DNA of 64,000 bases from Nitrospiraceae bacterium (GTDB lineage: Bacteria > Nitrospirota > Nitrospiria > Nitrospirales > UBA8639). This document shows, one piece after another, positions 50,712-59,187 of this stretch. The stretch is taken from the NCBI GenBank assembly GCA_020632635.1, contig JACKFE010000001.1, positions 682,001 to 746,000 of the forward strand. Direction: 5' to 3'. Below the pieces are notes generated by a model. That model did not search any database. It was not told the origin of the DNA and worked only from the letters and a program-made list of their open reading frames with translations. Position numbers and translations under genes: made by a program. The stretch's first letter is position 1. Each line of letters starts with the position of its first letter.

Positions 50712-51439
50712 GAGAGTTCGGTCTCTTGGAATGTCTTAGCGTGCAGCTGTGCCGTCATCTCGGCATCACTGGTTTCCAGCACCAATTGGAGATGCCCGTG
50801 TAATCCCAGCAAAACCTGCTTCACGCTTCCCGCCACCACACGGGGATTCTCCTTATAATATGTCCCCCACGAAACACCGCCGTCCATCAACCTTCCTTGG
50901 TTGGCCTCACCCAGCACCACAGTATTCATCCCCAGTCTCGTAAAGTAGCGATGCAGAAAATCTGTTGCGGTGAAGGTCACAAGTTTGATGCCCTGTTGGG
51001 CCAGATACGCATTGAGCGCGGCAAACAGAAAAATGGACGCGCCTTGACCAAGCGATGCCAGATTCCCAACTTCCACAATATTTTTACGTTCTCCCGACTT
51101 CGGGTAATGCTCCCGCAGATGCTCCTCGATTGGGATATCCAGATATTGCTCCAGGAACAACGGTTCTTCTTTGGCAAAACGAAAGCCCAGCGCTGCCAAG
51201 ATGTTATCCTCCTCATCGTGCACGCTCACCAGCGTGGGATAATGCCCAATAATTTCCGCTCCGTAGGCTCGATGGAACGTCTGCTCAATAAAGAGTTCAA
51301 CCCTGCGGCGTTGAATGGAAGAGTGCTTCGTAATGGCAATGATACTGGGATACAATAACGAAAAATGTTGCATCCGCCTCTGATTCAGGCTTAATCGAGC
51401 GTTAAATCCTTCATCGTTTTTTACTGCGATTTGCAACAT
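50708..51439 (-). CDS. Thermostable-haemolysin-family (T_hemolysin) protein
   Basis: A 243-residue protein of the family named after the Vibrio thermostable haemolysin. Telling segments are EPLFLEQYLDIPIEEHL, VEVGNLASLGQGASIFLF and LVTFTATDFLHRYFTRLGM. The fold is expected to be GNAT-like, so an acyltransfer role is more plausible than lysis in this setting; that is inference. The ATG at 51439 has GGGAG at 5-bp spacing. A 75-codon open extension upstream is rejected because it contains the promoter candidate. It is the first gene of an operon with ligase, diiron oxidase and dehydrogenase, overlapping the ligase by 4 bp. Confidence 0.9.
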   Translation of the reverse strand: MLQIAVKNDEGFNARLSLNQRRMQHFSLLYPSIIAITKHSSIQRRRVELFIEQTFHRAYGAEIIGHYPTLVSVHDEEDNILAALGFRFAKEEPLFLEQYLDIPIEEHLREHYPKSGERKNIVEVGNLASLGQGASIFLFAALNAYLAQQGIKLVTFTATDFLHRYFTRLGMNTVVLGEANQGRLMDGGVSWGTYYKENPRVVAGSVKQVLLGLHGHLQLVLETSDAEMTAQLHAKTFQETELS

Positions 51440-51625
51440 ACTTTCTCCCTTCTCCAAGCTATCGTAATTCGAATACCTCAGAGCCAGAGGCTCTGCCTTG
51501 TTTAACCATGAAAGCTTCATCGGTAAATGAGTCCATGAGTTCGTTTGCTTCCCTTTCCCTCTGGCTCGGTAATCCCCCATTCGGGACAGCAGGATATTGC
51601 TGATTTTTGACATGCCACAAAGACA

Positions 51626-51642
51626 ATGCATTTTCACGGCCA
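51626..51642 (-). promoter_or_regulatory. Sigma-54 (-24/-12) promoter candidate
   Basis: On the - strand, TGGCCGTGAAAATGCAT has GG and GC at exactly the required spacing of the -24/-12 consensus (TGGCACG-N4-TTGCA/T), with mismatches at three internal positions and in the first T of TTGC. It would start RNA near 51616, about 177 nt before the T_hemolysin ATG. A sigma-54 activator is encoded just upstream. Confidence 0.55.
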
Positions 51643-51660
51643 CACCACATAGCCATACAA

Positions 51661-51691
51661 CCATTTGAAAATTAAGGGCATTTTTAAATGG
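51661..51691. repeat. 12-bp inverted repeat, possible operator
   Basis: The arms CCATTTGAAAAT and ATTTTTAAATGG (one mismatch) flank the 7-bp spacer TAAGGGC. The repeat sits about 19 bp upstream of the -24 element and between the activator's terminator and the operon promoter. It could bind the neighbouring NtrC-type activator. It could also be an AT-rich hairpin. Confidence 0.45.
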
Positions 51692-51709
51692 CTACAGCGG
51701 GAAGCGCAG

Positions 51710-51736
51710 AAAAATCCCTCGTGGCTGGGGGATTTT
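51710..51736 (-). terminator. Rho-independent terminator of the activator operon
   Basis: On the - strand a perfect 8-bp stem (AAAATCCC/GGGATTTT) is followed by a T-rich end, 18 bp after the response-regulator stop. It separates the sensory operon from the biosynthetic operon. Confidence 0.7.
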
Positions 51737-51753
51737 CAAGCACAGAATTTCAC

Positions 51754-53085
51754 TTAGGTGGAAGGGAGTATTTTCTTTAGCTTCGCCTGAAGGGTGGATC
51801 GATCGATTCCCAGAATCCTGGCGGTTTCAGTGCGGTTGCCGTGACAGGCTTCCAACACTCTCTGAATATGAAGTTCTTCGATCGCTTCTAATGGGAGGGA
51901 GTCTTCTGGAATGGAAAATGGGGAGGAAGAGCGTCCCACTGGGAGGGGAATGCGTAAGGAGTCTTCCTGGGACAGAAGGGCTGCCCGTTCGACAACTTGT
52001 TTCAATTCTCGAACATTGCCCGGCCAAGAATATTCCCGTAACGCATCAAGGGAGGACGGCTCGATAGAGCGCGATGCCAACCCAAAACGGGCATTGGCCT
52101 GAGCCAAAAAATGGTGAACCAATGGAATAATATCATCCCGACGCTTGCGAAGCGGAGGAATAGGAATTTCAATGGCGGCCAGCCGAAAATACAAATCTGC
52201 GCGGAATCTCCCTGCAGAGATCGCCTCCTGAAGCTGATGATTGGTGGCCGCAATAACTCTGGCTCGAAGAGGAATTTGGCGGGATTCTCCTAAACGGGTG
52301 AAAACGCCCTCTTCCAATACTCGCAGAAGCTTGGCCTGCTGAGCCAATGGCATGTCCCCAATTTCATCTAGGAAGAGAGTGCCTTTTCCTGCAGCTTCAA
52401 ACTTTCCTTCCCGATCGCGGGCATCCGTGAAGGCTCCACGCACTGTGCCAAACAACTCCGATTCAATCATTTCAGCCGGCAAGGCCGCCATATTCAACGC
52501 TAAAAATGGCTGCGCATCTCGTCCGCTTTTGCCGTGAATATAGCGGGCCACGATCTCCTTCCCCGTTCCGGTCTCTCCTGTTAGCAGGATGGGAATATCC
52601 GTAGAAGCCACCCTGGCCACAAGTTTCCGAATCTCTTCCAGCCCGTCGCCAATCATTTCCGGAAGCCTGACCGGTCCGGTTTCCTGCAACAGCGTTTGAT
52701 TGGCCTGCTTCAATGCCACAAGATTTATGGCAGACTGCAGTCGTTGGAGCACTTCCTCGGGAACAAAGGGTTTCTTCAGGAAATCAATGGCCCCCGCCCT
52801 CATGGCTTCCACAACAGAATCCATGGTGCCAAAAGCGGTCACCACGATCGTTGCCATGGCAGGCTGTTTGGGTCGAAGCTGCTGAAGAAGCGTGATGCCA
52901 TCCCCATCGGGCAACGAAAGATCGATGAGGGCTCCATCAAAATAATATTGCTCACTGACCTCAAGTGCCTTGGCCACATGACTGGTGGCAATCACGTCGA
53001 TACCCGCATCCTCCAGCGTTTCTTTTAACAAATGCCGGAGACTTGGCGAATCTTCCACCACGAGAACGGTGTATTTTCTTGTCAT
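51754..53085 (-). CDS. NtrC-family sigma-54 response regulator
   Basis: A 443-residue activator. The receiver has phospho-Asp55 (ALIDLSLPDGDG) and FLKKPF. The AAA+ domain has Walker A GETGTGKE at 170-177 and Walker B GTLFLDE near 235. The C-terminal helix-turn-helix (NRTETARILGIDRSTLQAKL) binds enhancers. The sigma-54 contact loop reads GAFTDA instead of GAFTGA (217-222), preceded by FGTVR rather than the common FGHEK. It overlaps the kinase gene by 4 bp, as expected for a cognate pair. It probably turns on the downstream haemolysin-family operon, which has a -24/-12 candidate. Confidence 0.95.
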   Translation of the reverse strand: MTRKYTVLVVEDSPSLRHLLKETLEDAGIDVIATSHVAKALEVSEQYYFDGALIDLSLPDGDGITLLQQLRPKQPAMATIVVTAFGTMDSVVEAMRAGAIDFLKKPFVPEEVLQRLQSAINLVALKQANQTLLQETGPVRLPEMIGDGLEEIRKLVARVASTDIPILLTGETGTGKEIVARYIHGKSGRDAQPFLALNMAALPAEMIESELFGTVRGAFTDARDREGKFEAAGKGTLFLDEIGDMPLAQQAKLLRVLEEGVFTRLGESRQIPLRARVIAATNHQLQEAISAGRFRADLYFRLAAIEIPIPPLRKRRDDIIPLVHHFLAQANARFGLASRSIEPSSLDALREYSWPGNVRELKQVVERAALLSQEDSLRIPLPVGRSSSPFSIPEDSLPLEAIEELHIQRVLEACHGNRTETARILGIDRSTLQAKLKKILPST

Positions 53086-54749
53086 GAATGCCCTCTTGGT
53101 GCCATAGGGAAATTTAGGGCAAAGCGCAGTCCTTCCGGTTCATTCGGTGTGCACGTCACCGTCCCCCCGTGAGCAACCATGACTTCTTTGACAAGGGACA
53201 AGCCTATCCCTACCCCCTTACTGTCTTTTTGCCCTCGCACAAACGGATCAAAAATAGCCATTGGACTGACGTTGGCCAACCCCACGCCGGTATCCACCAC
53301 AATCACAGACCATGTGGATGCGAAGGAGTCGGCCGAGACCTGAACATGGACGGACCCTTGCGGGGTATACGCTATGGCATTATTGAGCACATTCAGCACC
53401 GCTTGCTTGATACGATCGCAGTCACCGATGACTTCAGGAAGATTGGCAGGACCGGTCAAAACGAGATTCAACCCTTTTTCCTCGGCAGTAGGCATCATGA
53501 GATTGACGCAAGACTGAATTAGCGGATAGGGGGAAAACGTGCTATACCGCCATTCCATCTTCCCCGCATTCACACTTCCCAAGAATAACAAATCCTCGAC
53601 CAATCGAACCATTCGATCTCCTTCTTTCCTAATGATTTCAGCCGCCTCTATCGTTTTCACATTCTCCTGCTTGCTGCTTGCAATCCGCGCGGCAAATCCG
53701 ACAATAGAGGTCAAGGGTGTTCGAAGTTCATGAGACACATACGCCAAAAAGGCGCCTTTCGCACGATCAACTTCTCGAAGTCCCGTGGTCATTTTATTGA
53801 AGGCATGCGACAGCCTACCAACTTCATCTTGAGTGGGATCGGAGATTTGAATATCCAAATTTCCGCTCGCAACCTGTTCCGCGGCATGCACCAAGCGATT
53901 GAGGGGTTTCACGATAGTCTTGACTAACCAGAAATAGAGAATACTGCCCGCAACCAGCAGAAGCGACGCCGCCAATGCCCAATTGTGCAATATCACGACA
54001 AATACTTGCTCCAAGGGTTTTGAGGATGTGGCTAAAATCAGTTGAAGGCCCATTGGGTTATTTTCCAGGAATGATTGCCTCATCCACAGGTAGGAATCTC
54101 CATCAGAAAATTTGGCTTGGCCAGCTACACCCTGATCAAATTGCGTTGGAAATAACGTGGCAGCCCGCTGACTCGTGACGAGCAGATGGCCAGAAGAATC
54201 AGAAAGCGCGATCGGAAGCCCTACTTTTTTGGCCAGCTTATCAAGAAATGGCTGATCCAATGGAATCCCGATAGTCAGCAGGCGATCAGGAAGGTTTGGT
54301 GCTCGCACTAAAATTAAGACTAGGATGACAGGGTTATTCTTATAGAAATAGACCACCGCATACGTTCCGTGAGTCCTGGCTTCCCGTTGAAAGGTCTGTA
54401 CCTGAGGTGTGACCTCCAAGAGGGAGGTTTCACCAAAAGCCAAAAATAGCCCGCCTTGGGCTTTGACGCGTGACGCGATTTCCTGGGGAGCCATATACCC
54501 CTCATTGGGAGATTGAGGTACCACTTTTGAATACGCCAAACTGACGCCCAGATTCTGCATTTCTTGGACGGCCTCCTGAATCAACACATTCACCGTATTC
54601 GCGGCACTATCAATTCTTCCTTGAAACAGCTGGTCCATAGATGCCGTCAAGGGACCTTGTAACGCCAATCCCAAGAGAACCACCGTGACCCCTAAAAGGA
54701 TGACCACCGGAAGCACAAATCTCAAATGCAGGGGGATTGATCGAATCAT
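53082..54749 (-). CDS. Membrane histidine kinase with HAMP
   Basis: A 555-residue sensor kinase. Membrane helices near 10-30 and 255-278 enclose a periplasmic domain of about 220 residues resembling a double-CACHE sensor. HAMP (about 278-332), HisKA with SHELRTPLTS and HATPase (DTGVGLAN, GVGIGLSLVKEV) follow. The gene overlaps both its neighbours by 4 bp: a PstS-like binding protein upstream and the sigma-54 regulator downstream. The ligand is unknown; the binding protein may present it. Confidence 0.94.
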   Translation of the reverse strand: MIRSIPLHLRFVLPVVILLGVTVVLLGLALQGPLTASMDQLFQGRIDSAANTVNVLIQEAVQEMQNLGVSLAYSKVVPQSPNEGYMAPQEIASRVKAQGGLFLAFGETSLLEVTPQVQTFQREARTHGTYAVVYFYKNNPVILVLILVRAPNLPDRLLTIGIPLDQPFLDKLAKKVGLPIALSDSSGHLLVTSQRAATLFPTQFDQGVAGQAKFSDGDSYLWMRQSFLENNPMGLQLILATSSKPLEQVFVVILHNWALAASLLLVAGSILYFWLVKTIVKPLNRLVHAAEQVASGNLDIQISDPTQDEVGRLSHAFNKMTTGLREVDRAKGAFLAYVSHELRTPLTSIVGFAARIASSKQENVKTIEAAEIIRKEGDRMVRLVEDLLFLGSVNAGKMEWRYSTFSPYPLIQSCVNLMMPTAEEKGLNLVLTGPANLPEVIGDCDRIKQAVLNVLNNAIAYTPQGSVHVQVSADSFASTWSVIVVDTGVGLANVSPMAIFDPFVRGQKDSKGVGIGLSLVKEVMVAHGGTVTCTPNEPEGLRFALNFPMAPRGHS

Positions 54750-55228
54750 GATGATGAGTGTACGGCTTTCTCTTGAATCGGAATGATTCGAACGTTTGGA
54801 GGAAGGGTGGATGGTTGAGTAGAGCTGAACCCAATCGCTCCAGGAGTTCGAGCAACAAACTCAAGTAACGTGTTGAGATTGTCAAACCGTTTGGGAGCCG
54901 GCCAATCTTGGACCAGATCGGCCTCAATCCATTCAGACAATAAGGTATCGATTGAAGCCACACCAAGCCATTGGACCCAGTGATCATCCCCTGTGACCAT
55001 GTTGGAAAGCAGCGCCACGCGAATCGCATCTCCATTTCCCCAAATCCGTTCATCTGTTTTTAGGATATGAAGAATTTGCTTCGGAGTAAGCGAGGAGAGC
55101 GGGAGCGCCTTTTGGCCCACCACCCAAAAGGAAGGCTGGGCAACCTGCTCCCCAGGCCATCCCTTCTCTACGATGAGCGAGGGAAAAAGAATCAGGATGA
55201 GAAATAGAAAGAGAGCTCGAAATCCCAC
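54746..55228 (-). CDS. Short PstS-like periplasmic protein
   Basis: A 160-residue exported protein. After a signal peptide, the segments LTPKQILHILKTDERIWGNGD and FVARTPGAIGFSS resemble one lobe of phosphate-binding PstS-like proteins, at about half their usual length. There is no transport permease nearby. The GTG start lies 37 bp inside the porin gene, and the stop overlaps the kinase. It likely serves as a periplasmic co-sensor for that kinase. Phosphate as ligand should not be assumed, because short members of this group bind varied or no known ligands. Confidence 0.83.
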   Translation of the reverse strand: MGFRALFLFLILILFPSLIVEKGWPGEQVAQPSFWVVGQKALPLSSLTPKQILHILKTDERIWGNGDAIRVALLSNMVTGDDHWVQWLGVASIDTLLSEWIEADLVQDWPAPKRFDNLNTLLEFVARTPGAIGFSSTQPSTLPPNVRIIPIQEKAVHSSS

Positions 55229-56274
55229 TGGCTAAATCCCTCATGCTTTTCCCAATCGGTTTTTAAACGGAGCCACGGCTTGGGTGTATAGAGTAGGCCG
55301 AAGGTATGAATGGTTTGCGTTTCGGGCGTATCATCAAAATTGTCTGAAAAGCCTGCCAAAATCTGATCCCATTGATAGAGCAGTCCCCATTGTTGGGTGA
55401 TATGCCATAACCCTTGGAGGTAGCTCCCTTGGGGCGTCCGGCTGGATAATGCGTTGTCGGATCTCGACACCACCCGAATATACTCTGCTTGCAAATCGAA
55501 CGGACCCAGAATCATCTTCAAGTCGGAACCCAGAATGAAGGCGTTTCCCCAAACTTGGTGGTTAAACAGGTAGACACCCGATACCCCGATATTTCCGGAA
55601 ATCATTTTCCCCAATCGGGTTTTGCCATACCCCCCAATAACTCCATTCCCCAGAGAATCTCTTGAGGGAAAATCCGAAGAAGAAGGGGTTCCTCCATAGA
55701 AAATCGCTGAAGTGGGATGGCCAAACAGTTTGGTCTCTTTATGAATTTCGCCTCCCAGAAAATGTTCGGGATACAGGCTCATGGTCGCCCGCGGTCGATT
55801 CACGACATTGGTAATACTGGGAAAATGCTGGGGGTTCCAAATGCCAAAAGACGTGAGAATCTGTCCGACTCTCAGCCTTGTCGCTTTAGGAAAACTATAT
55901 TGGAGCCACAGGCGTTCTGGTTCAAATACGAATTGGTGAGATCGTTGGATTCGAAATACCCTCCGCGAACTTCTGTGATCAACCCTCACTTCCTTTTTTT
56001 GTTCAAACTCCAGCTCTGAAAAAATTCTCCAGTTCCCCCAATTTTTCCCTACGAGCAGACCGCTATCCATGAAGGGCAGGAAACGGGAGGGCCCAGGGGC
56101 ATCTTGGAAGGCTGAAGAAAAGGCAAAGTATCCCGCCACCTCAATGTCCTGATCCAGCCAAGTATTATTGGCCTTGGCCTCATGTAATGGGAAAAGGCCC
56201 CAACTACCTGCCAACAGGCATAACACGATCAGCCGAGAGAAAATGTTTCCCTGCGTTGATGGTCCTAACGTCAT
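55192..56274 (-). CDS. Porin-like outer-membrane beta-barrel protein
   Basis: A 360-residue protein with a signal peptide (cleavage near EAKANN). Alternating amphipathic strands run throughout (WRIFSELEFEQKKEVRV, RLWLQYSFPKATRLRVGQ, FDLQAEYIRVVSRS, LKTDWEKHEGFSQWDFELSF). It lacks a plug domain and fits phosphate-selective or general porin-like barrels. It is the first gene of the operon with the PstS-like protein, kinase and activator. It could admit the signal molecule. It has an upstream gene-free stretch of nearly 1.4 kb that should hold its promoter. Confidence 0.82.
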   Translation of the reverse strand: MTLGPSTQGNIFSRLIVLCLLAGSWGLFPLHEAKANNTWLDQDIEVAGYFAFSSAFQDAPGPSRFLPFMDSGLLVGKNWGNWRIFSELEFEQKKEVRVDHRSSRRVFRIQRSHQFVFEPERLWLQYSFPKATRLRVGQILTSFGIWNPQHFPSITNVVNRPRATMSLYPEHFLGGEIHKETKLFGHPTSAIFYGGTPSSSDFPSRDSLGNGVIGGYGKTRLGKMISGNIGVSGVYLFNHQVWGNAFILGSDLKMILGPFDLQAEYIRVVSRSDNALSSRTPQGSYLQGLWHITQQWGLLYQWDQILAGFSDNFDDTPETQTIHTFGLLYTPKPWLRLKTDWEKHEGFSQWDFELSFYFSS

Positions 56275-57657
56275 TGTTTCTGATAAGACAAGATGGAAAT
56301 GGTCACTTTGATCGAAAACAGATCATAACGGTTGCCGGACTGTTGGTGAAGGGAACCCATGAAGTACTACACCTCATTTCAACGTACCCCAACCCGACCG
56401 CATCATGCAGCATGTTTCCTCAGATACTCAAGCTTATGCTCCCAGGAAACGCCACCGTCTTGACACAACAACAAATCCACGATACCAGGAGAACCTCCAG
56501 TTGACCAGAAATCAATTTGTTCACAGGCTCTAATGCCATAAAAGTAAACTCACCTCCTGTGAAGACGGCTATTGTGTGGCGAGATCTGGAGGTGAACAAG
56601 AAGTCGGGGGCAATCTGTCGTTCGCCTATAATTCTCCTTCTTTGAGCTTTAATCAGTGCACTTCTCGTGCACATTAATTCCTATACGCCGCTCCATGCAT
56701 TCTGCCGAGATACGGCTCCTCTTGTTTCTCCTGTATTTGAAAAGCCACGTTACTTAAAAAATAATTCGTGAATAGGGACACGGCACGGGGAAAACCATTG
56801 CAGAATGTCTGAGACGAAGCCCAAGGAAAATCGGGTTGTGCGAGTCTTGAAATTATTCTGTTTACACCAAAGATCCAGAATGTTCCATGTCAATCCCAAT
56901 ACGCAGGAGATAATCATAAATTCTGGATTATCAGGATTAACATGAGGAAAAAGCCGACCAAGATATGCTTAGAAAATAGATCTATGCAATTCTCCACATA
57001 AAACTGCGTCCTTCGCCACGTCAAAAGGTTGCACATTCGCTGATTCCCATATCAAGAAAAACAGAAAGCATGCAAAGGCTAGGATTATAGGCGGCAGCGT
57101 ACCTTTTACTATTGGCTGATGAGATCCCAGTCATAACAGAGTATCCTTGCCTCACCGACCACAAGCAAAACCGCATTCAAGCAGGAGCGCACCACTGCTC
57201 CATGGAACAACCATGTCCAGGGCATGCGGCTCCCTGGCATCAGGAAAGAAGCAGCTCCAATAGCCTGCATGAGTCAATTAACTTGCTGTCCAATTCGTCA
57301 ACAGCGGAATCCGAATAACGAAGAGGAAAGGCGATCAGCGCACCTCACAGATCATCTTCAAACAAAGATCCTCAATGCCAAAACTGACAGATTCTTGTTT
57401 GGCGATGGCCAACAATGAAATGCGCAACAAGTGGCTCTAATACTTAGATGCGCTCAGAGGAGATCAGGAGGTTCATGCTGCGATGAAATTAACCATCCTA
57501 AATCGGTAGGAAGACCAGCATTCGGTTCATGCATGAATGGGAGTTTCGAAGAAATCGCACAGAGAAAGGCCTTGGTTCCTCACCCTTCAGAAGAAAAAAC
57601 CTAAGGGTAAATTACCTGCTGCTTGAAGCGGCGCGAGGAACAGTCATTGCTGTTGAA
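56275..57657. other. Long stretch without a recognisable gene
   Basis: Here lie 1383 bp between the porin start and the OmpA-like stop. Short frames on both strands (up to about 105 codons) have poor codon texture, no ribosome sites and no family features. It contains weak inverted repeats (TCACAGG/CCTGTGA at 56521-56561; CACCTCC/GGAGGTG at 56551-56594) and AT-richer sections. It may include the porin promoter, a small RNA, or decayed genes. I see no tRNA, attachment site or insertion-sequence end. Confidence 0.5.
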
Positions 57658-58746
57658 TTATGGAGTATGGGTCGCAACGATTTTATTATCCTGAACCAGG
57701 CGTTCAGGATAAAGTACAATTTCAACCCGCCGATTCTGTGCTCGACCTTCCTCACTATCATTTGTCTGCACAGGTCGTGTATCGGCATAGCCAGTTGCTG
57801 AAAGCTGATTCCGATCCATCCCCGTTTGCTCAATGAGATAGCGTAAGACAGTCGTAGCGCGGGCGGTGGACAGTTCCCAGTTGGTTGGATAGCGTTTTTG
57901 TAATTGGCCGTAGATAGGATTATTGTCGGTATGGCCTTCCACTTGAATGTATTTTTCTGGCAAACTCGCCAAGACCTGCCCGACTTGCTTCATAATCTTG
58001 AGTCCCAGTGGCGTTAACTCTGCCTCACCCGACTCAAATAATACCTGTCCTAGCATCGTCAGCACTAATCGATCGTGATGCTGAGTAACCATTAAACTTT
58101 TCCCGAACTTCTCTTCCAATGCCTTGGTAATCCGATCAATTTCTCCGCCTACCGTTTGCACTTCATGTTTGACTTTGGCTAATTGGGCCTCCTGGATTTC
58201 ACGAGCCTCCCGGACTTGGGCTAATTCTTGTTTCAACCGTTCGACCTCTTTCAATCGCGCTTCCAATCCCGAAAGTTCTTGCTCCAACAGCTGATTTTGC
58301 TCACGCAGTTGCGAAAAATCCGCCACTTGGGCATCCAAGGTGGCTCGCACTTGCTGAAAGGCCCTGTTGATATCATCATAATCAATGGAGTCCGTGTCGA
58401 AAATTTTCGTCCCCGGCCCACCTCCCCCCTGTCGATTGGCGATCCCCATAACTTGGGAGTATAAATTTTCCAGTTCTTTTTTCACAGTGGCTAATTGTTG
58501 TTCTTTGATTTGATCTTGAACCTCCACCGCTTGTTCCAAATCGTTTTTGGCTTGTTGGAGTTGCACAACTTCCTGTTGCTTCTCTTGAACCGCTTGTTGA
58601 AGGCGCTCTATTTCTTGGGTGTTGGTTTCTTGGCTGGCTTGGAGCTCCTGGAGGGCTTGCTCATGAGACCGTTGACTGACACATCCCACAAGACTCATCC
58701 CACACATGATCAGGATACCCGTCTGAAGAAAGTTCTTACTACTCAT
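57658..58746 (-). CDS. OmpA-family lipoprotein with long coiled-coil
   Basis: A 362-residue lipoprotein. The signal ends in LVGC (Cys22). A Gln/Glu-rich coiled-coil (about 25-110 and 140-215) leads to an OmpA C-terminal domain (about 245-350) with VLFESGEAELTP, VEGHTDNNPI and RAQNRRVEIVLYP. These bind peptidoglycan. It likely tethers the outer membrane to the wall. GGAGGAG lies upstream of the ATG. It follows nuoM by 441 bp on the same strand, but nothing links it to complex I. Confidence 0.93.
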   Translation of the reverse strand: MSSKNFLQTGILIMCGMSLVGCVSQRSHEQALQELQASQETNTQEIERLQQAVQEKQQEVVQLQQAKNDLEQAVEVQDQIKEQQLATVKKELENLYSQVMGIANRQGGGGPGTKIFDTDSIDYDDINRAFQQVRATLDAQVADFSQLREQNQLLEQELSGLEARLKEVERLKQELAQVREAREIQEAQLAKVKHEVQTVGGEIDRITKALEEKFGKSLMVTQHHDRLVLTMLGQVLFESGEAELTPLGLKIMKQVGQVLASLPEKYIQVEGHTDNNPIYGQLQKRYPTNWELSTARATTVLRYLIEQTGMDRNQLSATGYADTRPVQTNDSEEGRAQNRRVEIVLYPERLVQDNKIVATHTP

Positions 58747-59187
58747 AACCTAGACTCCTCCGCAATCACCAAAACGCTCTTCCCTGAAATCTGGTGACCC
58801 CCATTATGGATAAAGATTGTCATTGTGTTTCCTTAAATATGGGAACTCTCACCATTTGTCACATTCCCAACAGAGAAAAATTCCTCACTAAGAAAACAAG
58901 ATTTCTCAGAACTCTTTCGGCCTTATCCAGGCTAGCCTTGAGTCAACCGCTCTCAATGAACAATGAATCCCCTAATGGGAATATATTGCACACAAAAAGT
59001 CCGCAATTTCCCAAAACTATCAATATCCACAAGGAGAAAACTGATTGAAATTGAACAGAGACGTAGAGGCGACGGGTCAGCTACTCGATGGATTTTGCCA
59101 AGAGAATCATTGAGGTTTCACCAGAAGATGCGCTCTTCAGGCATTCAGGCTCAGCCAATCCGGAATGGGCGATTTTTCTCGCCGTCG
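58747..59187. other. Gap between nuoM and ompA-like gene
   Basis: These 441 bp have no defensible gene. The region lies downstream of nuoM and must contain the OmpA-like gene's promoter. No clear terminator with a T-tract was found. Confidence 0.45.

Noticed and set aside
50708..51439. T_hemolysin protein as a secreted toxin.
   Set aside because: It has no signal peptide or secretion partner, and it is embedded in a metabolic operon; the family name is historical.
51440..51664. A 75-codon extension of the T_hemolysin frame.
   Set aside because: It lacks family similarity, contains the promoter candidate, and the ATG at 51439 has a good ribosome site.
56420..56674. 84-codon minus-strand frame in the gene-free stretch.
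   Set aside because: It has unusual Cys/Arg-rich composition, no ribosome site and no family features.
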